From contig NZ_LYMK01000023.1 in the NCBI RefSeq assembly GCF_002157355.1, positions 45,035 through 109,034 on the forward strand: DNA of 64,000 nt, in the 5' to 3' direction. Positions 46,124-53,898 of the stretch are shown here, piece by piece. The notes beneath the pieces were generated by a model, which had not been told where the DNA came from, did not search any database, and saw only the letters and a list, made by a program, of their open reading frames with translations. Numbering within the stretch: the stretch's first letter is position 1; each line of letters begins with the position of its first letter. The translations under genes were made by a program, and so were the position numbers. Source of the stretch: Variovorax sp. JS1663. Its GTDB lineage: Bacteria > Pseudomonadota > Gammaproteobacteria > Burkholderiales > Burkholderiaceae_C.

Positions 46124-47197
46124 ATGAAGATTGCAGTGATGCCCGGCGACGGCATCGGTCCCGAGGTGACGGCCGAGGCCGTCCGCGTGTTGAAGGCCGT
46201 GCTCGGCCCGGCCCAGGCCATGGAACTGGCGCAGGCGCCGATCGGCCAGGCCGGCATCGACAGCGCGGGCGATCCGCTGCCCGAGGCCACCCTCGACATC
46301 GGCCGCCGCGCCGACGCCATCCTCTTCGGCTCCGCCGGCATGCCCGGCGACGAGGCCATCCCCTTCGCGATGCGGCCGGGCGCCAGCCTGCTGCGGCTGC
46401 GCCAGGCGCTGGGCCTGTTCGCCAACTTCCGGCCCGCCTTCCTGTTCCCCGAGCTGGTCGGCGCCTCCACCCTCAAGCCCGAGTTGGTCGAGGGCCTGGA
46501 CCTGATGATCCTGCGCGAGCTCACCGGCGACGTCTACTTCGGCGAGCCGCGCGGCCACGGCACCAACGCGCGCGGCGAGCGCGAGGCCTTCAACACCATG
46601 CGCTATTCGGAGCCCGAGGTCGAGCGCATCGCGCATGTGGCCTTCCGCACCGCGCGGGCGCGCCGCCGCAGGCTGTGCTCGGTCGACAAGGCCAACGTGC
46701 TGGAGGTGATGCAGCTGTGGCGCGAGGTCGTCACGCGCGTGGGCGCCGAGTACCCGGACGTCGAGCTCACGCACCTGTTCGTCGACGCCGCGGCCATGCA
46801 GCTGATGCGCGCGCCGAAGCAGTTCGACGTGATCGTCACCGGCAACATCTTCGGCGACATCCTCTCCGACGCTGCGGCCATGCTGACCGGTTCCATCGGC
46901 ATGCTGCCTTCGGCCTCGATGGCCGCCGGCACCAGGGGCCTGTACGAGCCGGTGCACGGCACCGCGCCCGACATCGCCGGCCGGAACCTCGCGAACCCGC
47001 TCGCGGCCATCCTGTCGATGGCGATGATGCTGCGCCATTCCTTCGGCCTGGCGGATGCGGCTGAACGCGTCGAGCGCTCGGTGCGCCGCGTGCTGGCCGA
47101 TGGCCTGCGCACCGGCGACATCTTCCAGCCCGGCTGCGAGCGCGTGGGCACGCGCGAGATGGGCGAGGCGGTGGTAGCGGCGCTCCGCACCGTGTGA
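46124..47197 (+). CDS. leuB: 3-Isopropylmalate dehydrogenase-type enzyme
   Basis: 357 aa. Beta-decarboxylating dehydrogenase: KIAVMPGDGIGPEVTAEAVR at the N-terminus, metal/substrate site TGNIFGDILSDAAAMLTGS and the NAD site PVHGTAPDIAGRNLANPLA. The segment LELVEGLDLMILRELTGDVY-like motif (RELTGDVYFGEPRG) is that of LeuB rather than isocitrate or tartrate dehydrogenases. With leuCD it would oxidise and decarboxylate the product. Genuine leucine synthesis or use of an isopropylmalate-like acid are both possible. Confidence 0.88.
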   Translation: MKIAVMPGDGIGPEVTAEAVRVLKAVLGPAQAMELAQAPIGQAGIDSAGDPLPEATLDIGRRADAILFGSAGMPGDEAIPFAMRPGASLLRLRQALGLFANFRPAFLFPELVGASTLKPELVEGLDLMILRELTGDVYFGEPRGHGTNARGEREAFNTMRYSEPEVERIAHVAFRTARARRRRLCSVDKANVLEVMQLWREVVTRVGAEYPDVELTHLFVDAAAMQLMRAPKQFDVIVTGNIFGDILSDAAAMLTGSIGMLPSASMAAGTRGLYEPVHGTAPDIAGRNLANPLAAILSMAMMLRHSFGLADAAERVERSVRRVLADGLRTGDIFQPGCERVGTREMGEAVVAALRTV

Positions 47198-47215
47198 TCG
47201 ACGCGCGATCGATCA
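47195..47215. terminator. Hairpin between convergent leuB and cupin genes
   Basis: TGATCGA / TCGATCA, a perfect 7-bp inverted repeat with a 7-base loop, starting at the leuB stop codon itself. Likely bidirectional terminator. No strong T-run. Confidence 0.45.
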
Positions 47216-47236
47216 CCGAAGGGGCAAGACTTTTCC

Positions 47237-47566
47237 TCAGTCCACGATGAAAAGCCTGGCGCCAACCTCTGTGGAGGAGCGGTGAGGTTCGACATCGTCG
47301 GCAACCTGGTAGCTCATGCCGGGGCGCAGCGTGAAGACGCGACCGTCTTGAAGCTCGATGTGAAGCTCGCCGTGCGTGCACAGAAGAATGTGCCCCTTGC
47401 TGCACCAGTGGGCCGCTCGATAGCCCGGCGTGTACTCGACCGTCCGGACGCGGATGTTGCCGAAGACTTGTGTGCGCCAGTAGGCGAGGCCGCGCTCGCC
47501 GTAGTGTTCAGTACGCTCGACATTCGACCAATCGGTCGTACCGAACGGAATGGCGCACATCTGCAT
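47237..47566 (-). CDS. DHCW-motif cupin-fold protein
   Basis: 109 aa single-domain cupin. The motif AAHWCSKGHILLC corresponds to the DHCW signature, with the Asp replaced by Ala here, followed by GELHIELQDGRVFTL and GMSYQVADDVEPHRSSTEVG. Two His and Glu residues could hold a metal. AAGGAT precedes the start. Function of the family is unknown. One copy of a dispersed repeat lies ~97 bases upstream of the start, with a truncated gene beyond it, so this may be a passenger gene. Confidence 0.8.
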   Translation of the reverse strand: MQMCAIPFGTTDWSNVERTEHYGERGLAYWRTQVFGNIRVRTVEYTPGYRAAHWCSKGHILLCTHGELHIELQDGRVFTLRPGMSYQVADDVEPHRSSTEVGARLFIVD

Positions 47567-47662
47567 GAACGATCCTTCGTCAGCGGCGTGGCATTTGACT
47601 TGAGCGTCCGTTCGAAAGAACGGTCCAGCAGCCTCGCCTGCGCTGCTTCAAGTCTTCACTTT

Positions 47663-47733
47663 GACGAGTGAAGCGGAAGCAATGTAGAAGATCGATCTGC
47701 GGCGCAACTCGGGTAGCGACCATCTGCAAGATT
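47663..47733. repeat. Dispersed repeat, copy B
   Basis: Partner of copy A at 17507-17577, aligned without gaps at about 75% identity, in the same orientation relative to the neighbouring minus-strand gene. Includes the palindrome AGATCGATCT (47689-47698). Its outer edge lies a few codons from where a YidD-like frame loses its family pattern. Confidence 0.55.
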
Positions 47734-47736
47734 TGA

Positions 47737-47841
47737 CGCAAGGATCCCGGTTTGTGTGTACCGATATGCGCAGGAGAACCCTTTGCAGGGTGAGAGGTAC
47801 TTTTGACAGAGGCGAATCGCGGCGAGTGCGACGCTGCGCAT
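47737..47841 (-). pseudogene. 5' fragment of a YidD-like gene
   Basis: Starting at an ATG at 47841, the frame reads MRSVALAAIRLCQKYLSP then CKGFSCAYRYTQTG. This matches the N-terminus of YidD-like membrane protein insertion factors of the K-G-F-S-C-A-Y-R type, which normally continue with a second Cys pair and ~50 more residues. Here the pattern stops about residue 32, just before repeat B, and the frame runs through the repeat to a stop near 47656. Truncation by insertion or rearrangement is likely. Confidence 0.5.
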
Positions 47842-47878
47842 GGATTGGTGGGTCGATTTGGTCGGGCGCCGGAGTGCG

Positions 47879-48328
47879 CTAGCGCGCCAGCATCCGCTGC
47901 AGCTCCCGGTAAGCGTGCGGATCCTCGCGCTCGAGCGCCTCGATCTCCATCCGAAGGCGTTCCAGCCGCGGCAGGCGGGCCTCGTCCTTGATGCGCGCCA
48001 CGTCCTTCGCCAGGACCACGAACTCGGCCACGCGGCCGTCGCGCTTCGCCGCCGCGGGCAACTGCTCGACCAGTGCCGACACCGCGTCCATCATCCGCCC
48101 GATCTGGCGCCCGTAGCTGTGCTTCTGCAGCACGTCGCGCTCGATGTCGGGTGCCGACGAATTGAGGTTCGTCACGTTGACGACGTTGCCGAAGGACCAG
48201 CCGGGGTTGATCGGCTGCGTGAGCTTCTCCGGTGCCTGCAGGTTCCACTGCAGGGGCAGCCAGGGCCACCATGCCGGGCGTACCGCGCCCCAGTCCGCCG
48301 TGCTGCCGTTGCCGTCCGTTGCTGCCAT
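47879..48328 (-). CDS. Hypothetical protein divergent from the SARP-type regulator
   Basis: 149 aa with a strong Shine-Dalgarno (AGGAG, 5 bases before the ATG). The N-terminal half is Trp/Pro/Asn-rich (WWPWLPLQWNL; VVNVTNLNSSAP). The C-terminal half is charged and helical (VAEFVVLAKDVARIKDEARL; LERLRMEIEALE), possibly a coiled coil. No signal peptide or membrane span. Its start is 81 bases from that of the giant regulator at 48410, suggesting shared control. No known family recognised. Confidence 0.65.
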   Translation of the reverse strand: MAATDGNGSTADWGAVRPAWWPWLPLQWNLQAPEKLTQPINPGWSFGNVVNVTNLNSSAPDIERDVLQKHSYGRQIGRMMDAVSALVEQLPAAAKRDGRVAEFVVLAKDVARIKDEARLPRLERLRMEIEALEREDPHAYRELQRMLAR

Positions 48329-48409
48329 GAAAGCTCCTGATGCGCGCCCGCCCATGGCGCGAGCCGCATCGTAGCCTCGCGCCGTATCATGCGCCACGAG
48401 GAGGCGCGC

Positions 48410-51400
48410 ATGCCCGGCAAACAGGTGGCCCTCGCCAAGATCTCGCGGCCGCGGCTGCACGACGTGCTCGCGCGCACGCGGCTGTCCGCCCTGCTCGACA
48501 AGGCGGCGCGGCGCCCGGTGGTGTGGCTCTGCGCCCAGCCCGGCGCCGGCAAGACCACCCTGGTGGCCGGCCACCGCGAGGCCCGCAAGCGCGGCGGGAT
48601 CTGGTACCAGGTCGATGCCGCCGATGCCGATCCCGCCTCCTTCGTCTACCACCTGCGCCTGGCCGCGGCCGCCGCCGGGGCTGGCGAGCGGCTGCCGCTG
48701 CTGACCCCCGAGTACCTGCCGGACCTGCGCGGCTTCGCGCGGCGCTTCTTCCGCGACCTGTACGCCGGCCTCGGCGCCGGCGCCGCGCTGGTGCTCGACA
48801 ACTTCCAGGAGGTGCCCGAGGACGCCGGCTTCCACGCGATCGTGGCCGAGGGCATGGCCCAGGTGCCCGAGGGCACGAACGTCTTCGTGCTCAGCCGCGC
48901 CGAGCCGCCTGCGGCCTATGCCGCGCTGCTGGCGGACGATGCGCTGGCGCCGGTGGACGGCGAGGCGCTGCGCCTCACGCCGGCCGAGACGCGGGCCATC
49001 GCCCGCAAGCGCGGCGTGACGGACGAGGCGCGGGTCGATGCGCTGCAGCTGCGCTCGCACGGCTGGGCAGCCGGGCTCACGCTGCTGCTCGCGCGCACCC
49101 GGCAACCCGCCGGGGCGCAGGAGGAGGACGAGGCCGACTCGCTGCAGCACGTGTTCGGCTACTTCGCGCAGCGCGTGTTCGACGGCACCACGCCGGCGCA
49201 CCAGCGTGCGCTGATGCAGCTGGCCTTCCTGCCGCTCATGACCGTGCCGCTGGCCGAACGGCTCACCGGCCTGCCGGAAGCCGGGCGCCTGCTCGACCAT
49301 CACTACAAGCGCCACCTGTTCACCGACCGGCGCCGTGTCGCGCAGCCGGCGGCGGGCTACGTGTTCCAGTTCCACGCGCTGTTCCGCAGCTTCCTGCAGC
49401 ACCAGGCGCGCGCGGCGTGGTCCGTCGGCGAGCTGCGCGAATGGACCGGCCGCGCCGCGCAGCTCATGGAGGCCGAGGGGCACTGGGAGCAGGCCTTTGC
49501 GCTCTTCGGGGAGGCCGGCGATGGGGCCGCCTGCGCGCGGCTGGCCGGCGCGCATGCCGAGGGCCTTCTGGAGCAGGGCCGGCGCCAGACCCTGCTCGAC
49601 TGGCTGGGCCGCATCCCGCCGCCGGTGCGCGAGCGCGATCCCTGGCTCGGCTACTGGGAAGGCCGTGCGCTGATGGCCATCGCGCCCGACCGCGCCCTGC
49701 AGATCCTGCAGGCGCGCCACCAGCGCTTCGCGGAGGCCGCGGACGCCGTCGGCCAGCTCGCCTGCGGCGCCGCGGTGGTGCAGACGCTGTGGCATGCGCG
49801 CCTGGGCTGGTCGGAGATCACGCCCTGGGTCGACCGCCTCGAGCCGCTGATGCGCGGCGAGCCGGCCTTTCCCACGCGCAGCGTCGAGCTGATGAGCCTG
49901 TCGGCCCTGCATGCCGCGCTCGCCTTCTGCCGGCCGGCGCATCCGGCCGTGCGCGCCCTGGGGCCGCGGCTGCTCGCGCTGGTGGACGATGCGGCGATCG
50001 ACTGGAACCAGCGCCTGGTCACCGCCACCCACCTGATCACCTACTTCCACAACGCGGCCGAGGACGAGCTCGCGCTGCAACTCATCGGCAAGACCGACGC
50101 GGCCGTCGAGTGCCTGCCGGCCAGCGCGCTCAACCGCGCCTTCTGGTTCGTCTTCCGCGCCATTCACGACCTGCGGCAGGCCGACTTCGACGCCTCCGCC
50201 ATGCGCTTCGAGCGCGCCGAGGACCTGGCGCGCGAGGAGGGCCTGCCGCACGCCGAGTTCGCCGCGATGCAGTTCCATGCCTACCTCGACCTGACCTTCC
50301 GCCGCGCGGCCGAGGCGCAGGCGCGCATCGCGCGCATGGAAGTCCACCCGGCCCGCGGCACGCGCGATGCCGAGATGAACTTCTTCGTCGCCCGCACCAT
50401 GCTGGCGCAGCTGCGGGGCGAGACGCAGGCGGCGCTGGAATACGCGCACCGCGGGCTGGAGGCGGTGGAGCGCGTGGGCGCTGCCTACTTCCTGGCCGTG
50501 TTCCCGGCGCTCTTCGCCAGCGCGCTGGCCGACGGCGGCGAGGCCGCGCAGGCGCTGGCGATCGTCGAGCGCTCGCGCAGCCTGTCGCGCGGCAGCTACC
50601 TGGAGGCGATGGAGGCCCAACTGCTGCTGGAAGAGGCCTACGTCGCCCACGTGCAGGGCGACGCCGCCGGCACCCTGGCCAAGCTCGCCGAGGGCTTCGC
50701 CCTGGCCGCCGCCGACCACACGCGGGCCGCCTACGCGCACCGCGCCGTCACGCGCAAGCCGGTGCTGCTGCACCTGGCGCTGGCGGCCGGCATCGAGACC
50801 GATCTGGTGCGGCGGCTGATCCGGCGCTGGCGCATCGCGCCGCCGGCGGAAGAGCTGGCGCGGTGGCCCTGGCCGGTGCGGGTGCGCACGCTGGGCGGCT
50901 TCGAGCTCCTGGTCGAGGACAACCCGGTCGAATTCGGCCGCAAGGCGCCGCGCAAGACCCTGGCGCTGCTCAAGGCCATCGTCGCGCGCGGCGGCAGCGC
51001 GCCCGAGGGCGTGCTGGTCGACACCTTCTGGCCCGACGAGACCGGCGACGCCGCCGCGCGCTCGCTGGCCGCGGCCGTGCGCCGCCTGCGCGGACTGCTC
51101 GGAACGGACGACGCGGTGATCCAGCAGGGCGGCCAGCTCTCGCTCGACCGGGCGCAGGTGTGGGTCGACGCCTGGGCCTTCGAGCGCGCCCTGGCGGCGG
51201 CGCGCGCCGCCCCGCCGGGCGACGGCGCGGCCCTGGGCGAGGCGCTGGCGCTCTACCGCGGCGCCTTCCTGGCCGAGGAGGAAGGCGAGAGCTGGCCCGT
51301 TCCCATGCGCGAGCGGCTGCGCGGCAAGTTCATCCAGGCGGTGGCCGACCATGCGAACGCGCTGGAGCATGCCCAGCGCCACGAGGAGGCCGTCGCCTGC

Positions 51401-51595
51401 TACCTGCGCGGGCTGGAGGCCGACGACGTGGTCGAGCCCTTCTACCAGGGCCTGATGCGCTGCTACCACCGGCTCGACCGGCTGCCCGAGGCGGTCAGCG
51501 CTTACCGCCGGCTGAAGCAGACGCTGTCGGTCACGCTGAGCCTGCCGCCCTCGGCTGGGACCGAGAAGCTGTACCGGACGCTGCGGCTGGAATAG
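48410..51595 (+). CDS. Large NTPase/TPR regulator with C-terminal SARP (BTAD) module
   Basis: 1061 aa. The N-terminus resembles MalT/LuxR-type STAND regulators: a P-loop at GAGKTT (45-50) and the segment FVLSRAEPP, followed by a long helical TPR-like middle (~390-810). From about residue 822 (VRTLGGFELLVEDNPVEFG) comes an OmpR-like winged helix and then a bacterial transcriptional activator domain (to ~1055), as in SARP/AfsR proteins but placed at the C-terminus. GAGGAGG five bases before the ATG selects this start over one at 48389. Targets unknown; the divergent 149-aa gene is one candidate. Confidence 0.85.
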   Translation: MPGKQVALAKISRPRLHDVLARTRLSALLDKAARRPVVWLCAQPGAGKTTLVAGHREARKRGGIWYQVDAADADPASFVYHLRLAAAAAGAGERLPLLTPEYLPDLRGFARRFFRDLYAGLGAGAALVLDNFQEVPEDAGFHAIVAEGMAQVPEGTNVFVLSRAEPPAAYAALLADDALAPVDGEALRLTPAETRAIARKRGVTDEARVDALQLRSHGWAAGLTLLLARTRQPAGAQEEDEADSLQHVFGYFAQRVFDGTTPAHQRALMQLAFLPLMTVPLAERLTGLPEAGRLLDHHYKRHLFTDRRRVAQPAAGYVFQFHALFRSFLQHQARAAWSVGELREWTGRAAQLMEAEGHWEQAFALFGEAGDGAACARLAGAHAEGLLEQGRRQTLLDWLGRIPPPVRERDPWLGYWEGRALMAIAPDRALQILQARHQRFAEAADAVGQLACGAAVVQTLWHARLGWSEITPWVDRLEPLMRGEPAFPTRSVELMSLSALHAALAFCRPAHPAVRALGPRLLALVDDAAIDWNQRLVTATHLITYFHNAAEDELALQLIGKTDAAVECLPASALNRAFWFVFRAIHDLRQADFDASAMRFERAEDLAREEGLPHAEFAAMQFHAYLDLTFRRAAEAQARIARMEVHPARGTRDAEMNFFVARTMLAQLRGETQAALEYAHRGLEAVERVGAAYFLAVFPALFASALADGGEAAQALAIVERSRSLSRGSYLEAMEAQLLLEEAYVAHVQGDAAGTLAKLAEGFALAAADHTRAAYAHRAVTRKPVLLHLALAAGIETDLVRRLIRRWRIAPPAEELARWPWPVRVRTLGGFELLVEDNPVEFGRKAPRKTLALLKAIVARGGSAPEGVLVDTFWPDETGDAAARSLAAAVRRLRGLLGTDDAVIQQGGQLSLDRAQVWVDAWAFERALAAARAAPPGDGAALGEALALYRGAFLAEEEGESWPVPMRERLRGKFIQAVADHANALEHAQRHEEAVACYLRGLEADDVVEPFYQGLMRCYHRLDRLPEAVSAYRRLKQTLSVTLSLPPSAGTEKLYRTLRLE

Positions 51596-51611
51596 AAGAA
51601 GCGTCTGCCAC

Positions 51612-52196
51612 CTATGCTGCTGCGGCGGCGAGTTGTCGTTCGACCGCTGCGGCAATCAGTGGCGCCATCTTGCGAAGGCCTTCGAGCGTGAGATCCTTGG
51701 TTTGGTAGAGCTCATACCATGCGCGCCGCTGTCGAACGATCCGCTCGTCGTCGCGCAATTTGAGTCGCTTCAGCGTGAACTCCGCGCGCTCTCTGGCTGC
51801 CGCGGGCACCGCATCGGTCAGCTTCAACTGGAGCGAGGGCAGATCGACTTCGAACCACCCTTCCTGCACTTCGAAGGGGTCGAGAAGTTCATTGGACGGA
51901 TGCTTCTTCTTGGAGCTGTTGATCCAGCCTTCGATATAGCGATAGTTCGACCACTCGTACGCCTTGGAAGAATCTTCGTCGCAGCTGATGAAGTGATCGA
52001 CGGTGCCGCTCGAGATCCACATCGCCCCGAATCCGCAGCGATTCTGAAAGCCTTTGGCCAAGTCGAGCCTGAATGGCGACCACAAGTCCTTGGGACGTTT
52101 CGCACCCGGGTTGGCCGCCAGCCACTCCTGGCCCTTCTGGCGGCATTTCGCATCGAACTCATCGGGCTCGTCGATAGGGTTGGCGACGCGGTTCAT
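51612..52196 (-). CDS. HNH-type nuclease of an ATPase/HNH pair (PtuB-like)
   Basis: 194 aa. An HNH core is visible: D67-H68 (in TVDHF), N84 (YEWSNYRY) and N93/K96 (INSSKKKH), followed by LLDPFEVQEGWFEVDLPSLQ, a tail typical of HNH proteins paired with AAA ATPases. The usual zinc CxxC is incomplete (C54-G-F-G57). Its ATG overlaps the stop of the ATPase gene by 4 bp. The arrangement matches the Septu (PtuA-PtuB) defence layout, which suggests nucleic-acid cleavage on infection. This is inference from architecture. Confidence 0.72.
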   Translation of the reverse strand: MNRVANPIDEPDEFDAKCRQKGQEWLAANPGAKRPKDLWSPFRLDLAKGFQNRCGFGAMWISSGTVDHFISCDEDSSKAYEWSNYRYIEGWINSSKKKHPSNELLDPFEVQEGWFEVDLPSLQLKLTDAVPAAARERAEFTLKRLKLRDDERIVRQRRAWYELYQTKDLTLEGLRKMAPLIAAAVERQLAAAAA

Positions 52197-53476
52197 GCGC
52201 TCGTCGTCTGTCCTGGGTGCTTCTCCACCCAGACGACCCAGCGAGGCCAGAAATGATCCGAACCGGGCAGCGTGCGCCTCAGCGCTTCATCGATCTGCTG
52301 TTGATCGGACAGGTATGGTGGGAGAGCCTGCTTGTCGTTGCGCATCCACGCCTCCGCCGCTTCGATGGCTTCCTCGGCTTCCACGGAACGCGCCTGCTGA
52401 AGTCCGAAGGCGTCAGAAACCAGCCAGTTCACCACGTCGCCCTGCTTGGCCCATGCCTCGTGCGAGACCTCGGCCTTTCCGGCTTGCAGCTTGATTGTGA
52501 AGATCGCGTCTTGATCTTCGTCGAACTCAGGCTCCACCGAGGCCAGCACCAATGGCGAGTGGGTTGCGACCAGGAGCTGCACCGGCACGTTCTTGCCCGT
52601 CAGCGCGCGCATCACATTCATCAGTGCGGGGACGATCCGCCGCTGCCATTGCGGGTGCAGATGGCATTCGATCTCGTCGATCAGAAAGATGATCTCCTTG
52701 GCTGGATTGCGTCGTGTCTGTGCGCAAGCCAACTGGTGTTCGCGCCACGTCCAAACGAGCAGGTACGCCAGCGCGGCGATGCGGCGCATGCCTGCCGACG
52801 CGTGGACCAGTGGGACATCCTGTCCATAGGGCATGCGCAGGGAGGGGTAGTCGGTCACGTCGAGTCCCACCCTCACAGGGTCGCCCGGCGTCAAGTGCTC
52901 CTGGCCAGAGGGCGAAAGCGCGTCCAGGACTTTGACCAGATCGCCGAATGCCGGGTCGTTGCCTTTCTGCCAAAGGACCCAGTCCTGAATCAAACCATTG
53001 CAGTGGCGGATACCGCCCGCGCCTTCCAGTCCCTTCCAGACATCGTCGGGCGTGAAGTTGAATGCGCGCAGTCGCTCGAACGTTTGCGCATCCTTGTCGC
53101 TCCAGTAGTTTCGCGCAGGGTCCCATGCCGCAAAGCTGCCGTCCACGCCTGCATAGATCACCACCCCGGGAATCGGTGGACGCCCCGGTTTGACGGGCCA
53201 GCTCTGGTCTGCGTGCTTGAACACGCTTTCCTCGGTGAAGTCGCCGGGGGTCGATTTACTGTAGGCGTAGGAGATGGAAGACTTCTTGGCGCCTCGCTGA
53301 GGCGCGGCCGGCACGCCTCGGGCCCATGTACGCGTCAGCGTCCACCATGCGATATCCAGCAGAAAACTCTTGCCCAGGCCGTTGTCGCCCGAGATGAAGT
53401 TGAGCCGCGGCGCGAACTCGACAGGCCCGAACACCCTCGCCGGGCCGACGCCCTGAAGGTGCAGTGACTTCAGCAT
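52193..53476 (-). CDS. AAA/ABC-class ATPase of the candidate defence pair (PtuA-like)
   Basis: 427 aa. SMC/OLD-like ATPase: LNFISGDNGLGKSFLLD with Walker A G30-S37, signature-like HASAGMRRI (225-233), Walker B IIFLIDEIECHLHPQW (262-277) and H-loop VATHSPLVLAS near 305. The insert between Walker A and signature (~60-220) has no known domain. No TOPRIM domain, so it is not a classical OLD nuclease; the nuclease activity would come from the HNH protein encoded next with a 4-bp overlap. Base composition looks less GC-biased than its neighbours, compatible with transfer. Confidence 0.78.
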   Translation of the reverse strand: MLKSLHLQGVGPARVFGPVEFAPRLNFISGDNGLGKSFLLDIAWWTLTRTWARGVPAAPQRGAKKSSISYAYSKSTPGDFTEESVFKHADQSWPVKPGRPPIPGVVIYAGVDGSFAAWDPARNYWSDKDAQTFERLRAFNFTPDDVWKGLEGAGGIRHCNGLIQDWVLWQKGNDPAFGDLVKVLDALSPSGQEHLTPGDPVRVGLDVTDYPSLRMPYGQDVPLVHASAGMRRIAALAYLLVWTWREHQLACAQTRRNPAKEIIFLIDEIECHLHPQWQRRIVPALMNVMRALTGKNVPVQLLVATHSPLVLASVEPEFDEDQDAIFTIKLQAGKAEVSHEAWAKQGDVVNWLVSDAFGLQQARSVEAEEAIEAAEAWMRNDKQALPPYLSDQQQIDEALRRTLPGSDHFWPRWVVWVEKHPGQTTSA

Positions 53477-53554
53477 GAATCAACTCCTCCGGAAACGAGG
53501 GCTACGAACTGGGCGAACACGATGCGAGGACTGAACGGCACTCAGGCTCGGTGC

Positions 53555-53578
53555 AAGGGTGCAGAAAAGGGTGCAGAA
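53555..53578. repeat. Tandem 12-bp duplication upstream of the efflux operon
   Basis: AAGGGTGCAGAA occurs twice with no gap (53555-53566 and 53567-53578), in the 233-bp region between the ATPase start and the first small gene of the efflux operon. It could be a regulator site or simple replication slippage. Confidence 0.45.
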
Positions 53579-53645
53579 GAGTGTAAGACAGCGCGTCACA
53601 TGGGCTTCAGCGTGCGCGGCTGCCGCCCCTGCCTGCCGATTCGCG

Positions 53646-53665
53646 AATAAGTAGCCAATAAGTAG
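53646..53665. repeat. 11-bp-spaced direct repeat in the efflux leader region
   Basis: AATAAGTAG at 53646-53654 and again at 53657-53665, an 11-base period that places both on one DNA face, just ahead of the leader hairpin. Possible transcription-factor site. Confidence 0.4.
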
Positions 53666-53671
53666 AGGCTC

Positions 53672-53706
53672 TCTTTCGACACTGGCTCCCATCGAAAGAA
53701 GGAGCC
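53672..53706 (+). promoter_or_regulatory. Leader with alternative stems around the Shine-Dalgarno
   Basis: Stem 1: TCTTTCGA (53672-53679) pairs perfectly with TCGAAAGA (53692-53699) and leaves AAGGAG free. Stem 2: GGCTCC (53684-53689, in the stem-1 loop) pairs with GGAGCC (53701-53706), which contains the Shine-Dalgarno of the GTG-started gene at 53710. Only one base separates the stem-1 3' arm from the stem-2 3' arm, so the stems are probably mutually exclusive. Confidence 0.45.
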
Positions 53707-53709
53707 CCC

Positions 53710-53898
53710 GTGAGAGAGATTCGCAGCTACCTGGTCCGCGTATACCGCCAAGACGCCGAGGCGCTCGCCGGCGTCGTCGAGGACGTCCAAAGCAGCCGGA
53801 TCGCCCCTTTCCAGTCCCTGGCCGAGCTGTGCCAGGTGCTGAGCGGGCGCAAGCGCTTCGCCCGGCGCACGGTGAGCCGCAGGAGGACGGCGTCGTGA
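53710..53898 (+). CDS. Small protein, first gene of the efflux region
   Basis: 62 aa with a GTG start and AAGGAG at 53699-53704. The sequence MREIRSYLVRVYRQDAEALA then GVVEDVQSSRIAPFQSLAEL has a balanced composition and looks like a conserved small protein of this bacterial group. The C-terminus is strongly basic (RKRFARRTVSRRRTAS). Its stop overlaps the GTG of the next gene. No function known; translation is probably governed by the leader hairpin just upstream. Confidence 0.6.
   Translation: MREIRSYLVRVYRQDAEALAGVVEDVQSSRIAPFQSLAELCQVLSGRKRFARRTVSRRRTAS

Noticed and set aside
47879..51655. Very long minus-strand open frame (over 1200 codons) opposite the SARP-type regulator
   Set aside because: Arg/Ala/Gln/His-rich antisense shadow of a well-supported gene. 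Only its last ~149 codons are a real separate gene.
53672..53706. H-type pseudoknot (preQ1-like riboswitch)
   Set aside because: Both stems exist, but only one base would cross the 8-bp first stem, too short for a stable pseudoknot. Alternative stems are more likely.
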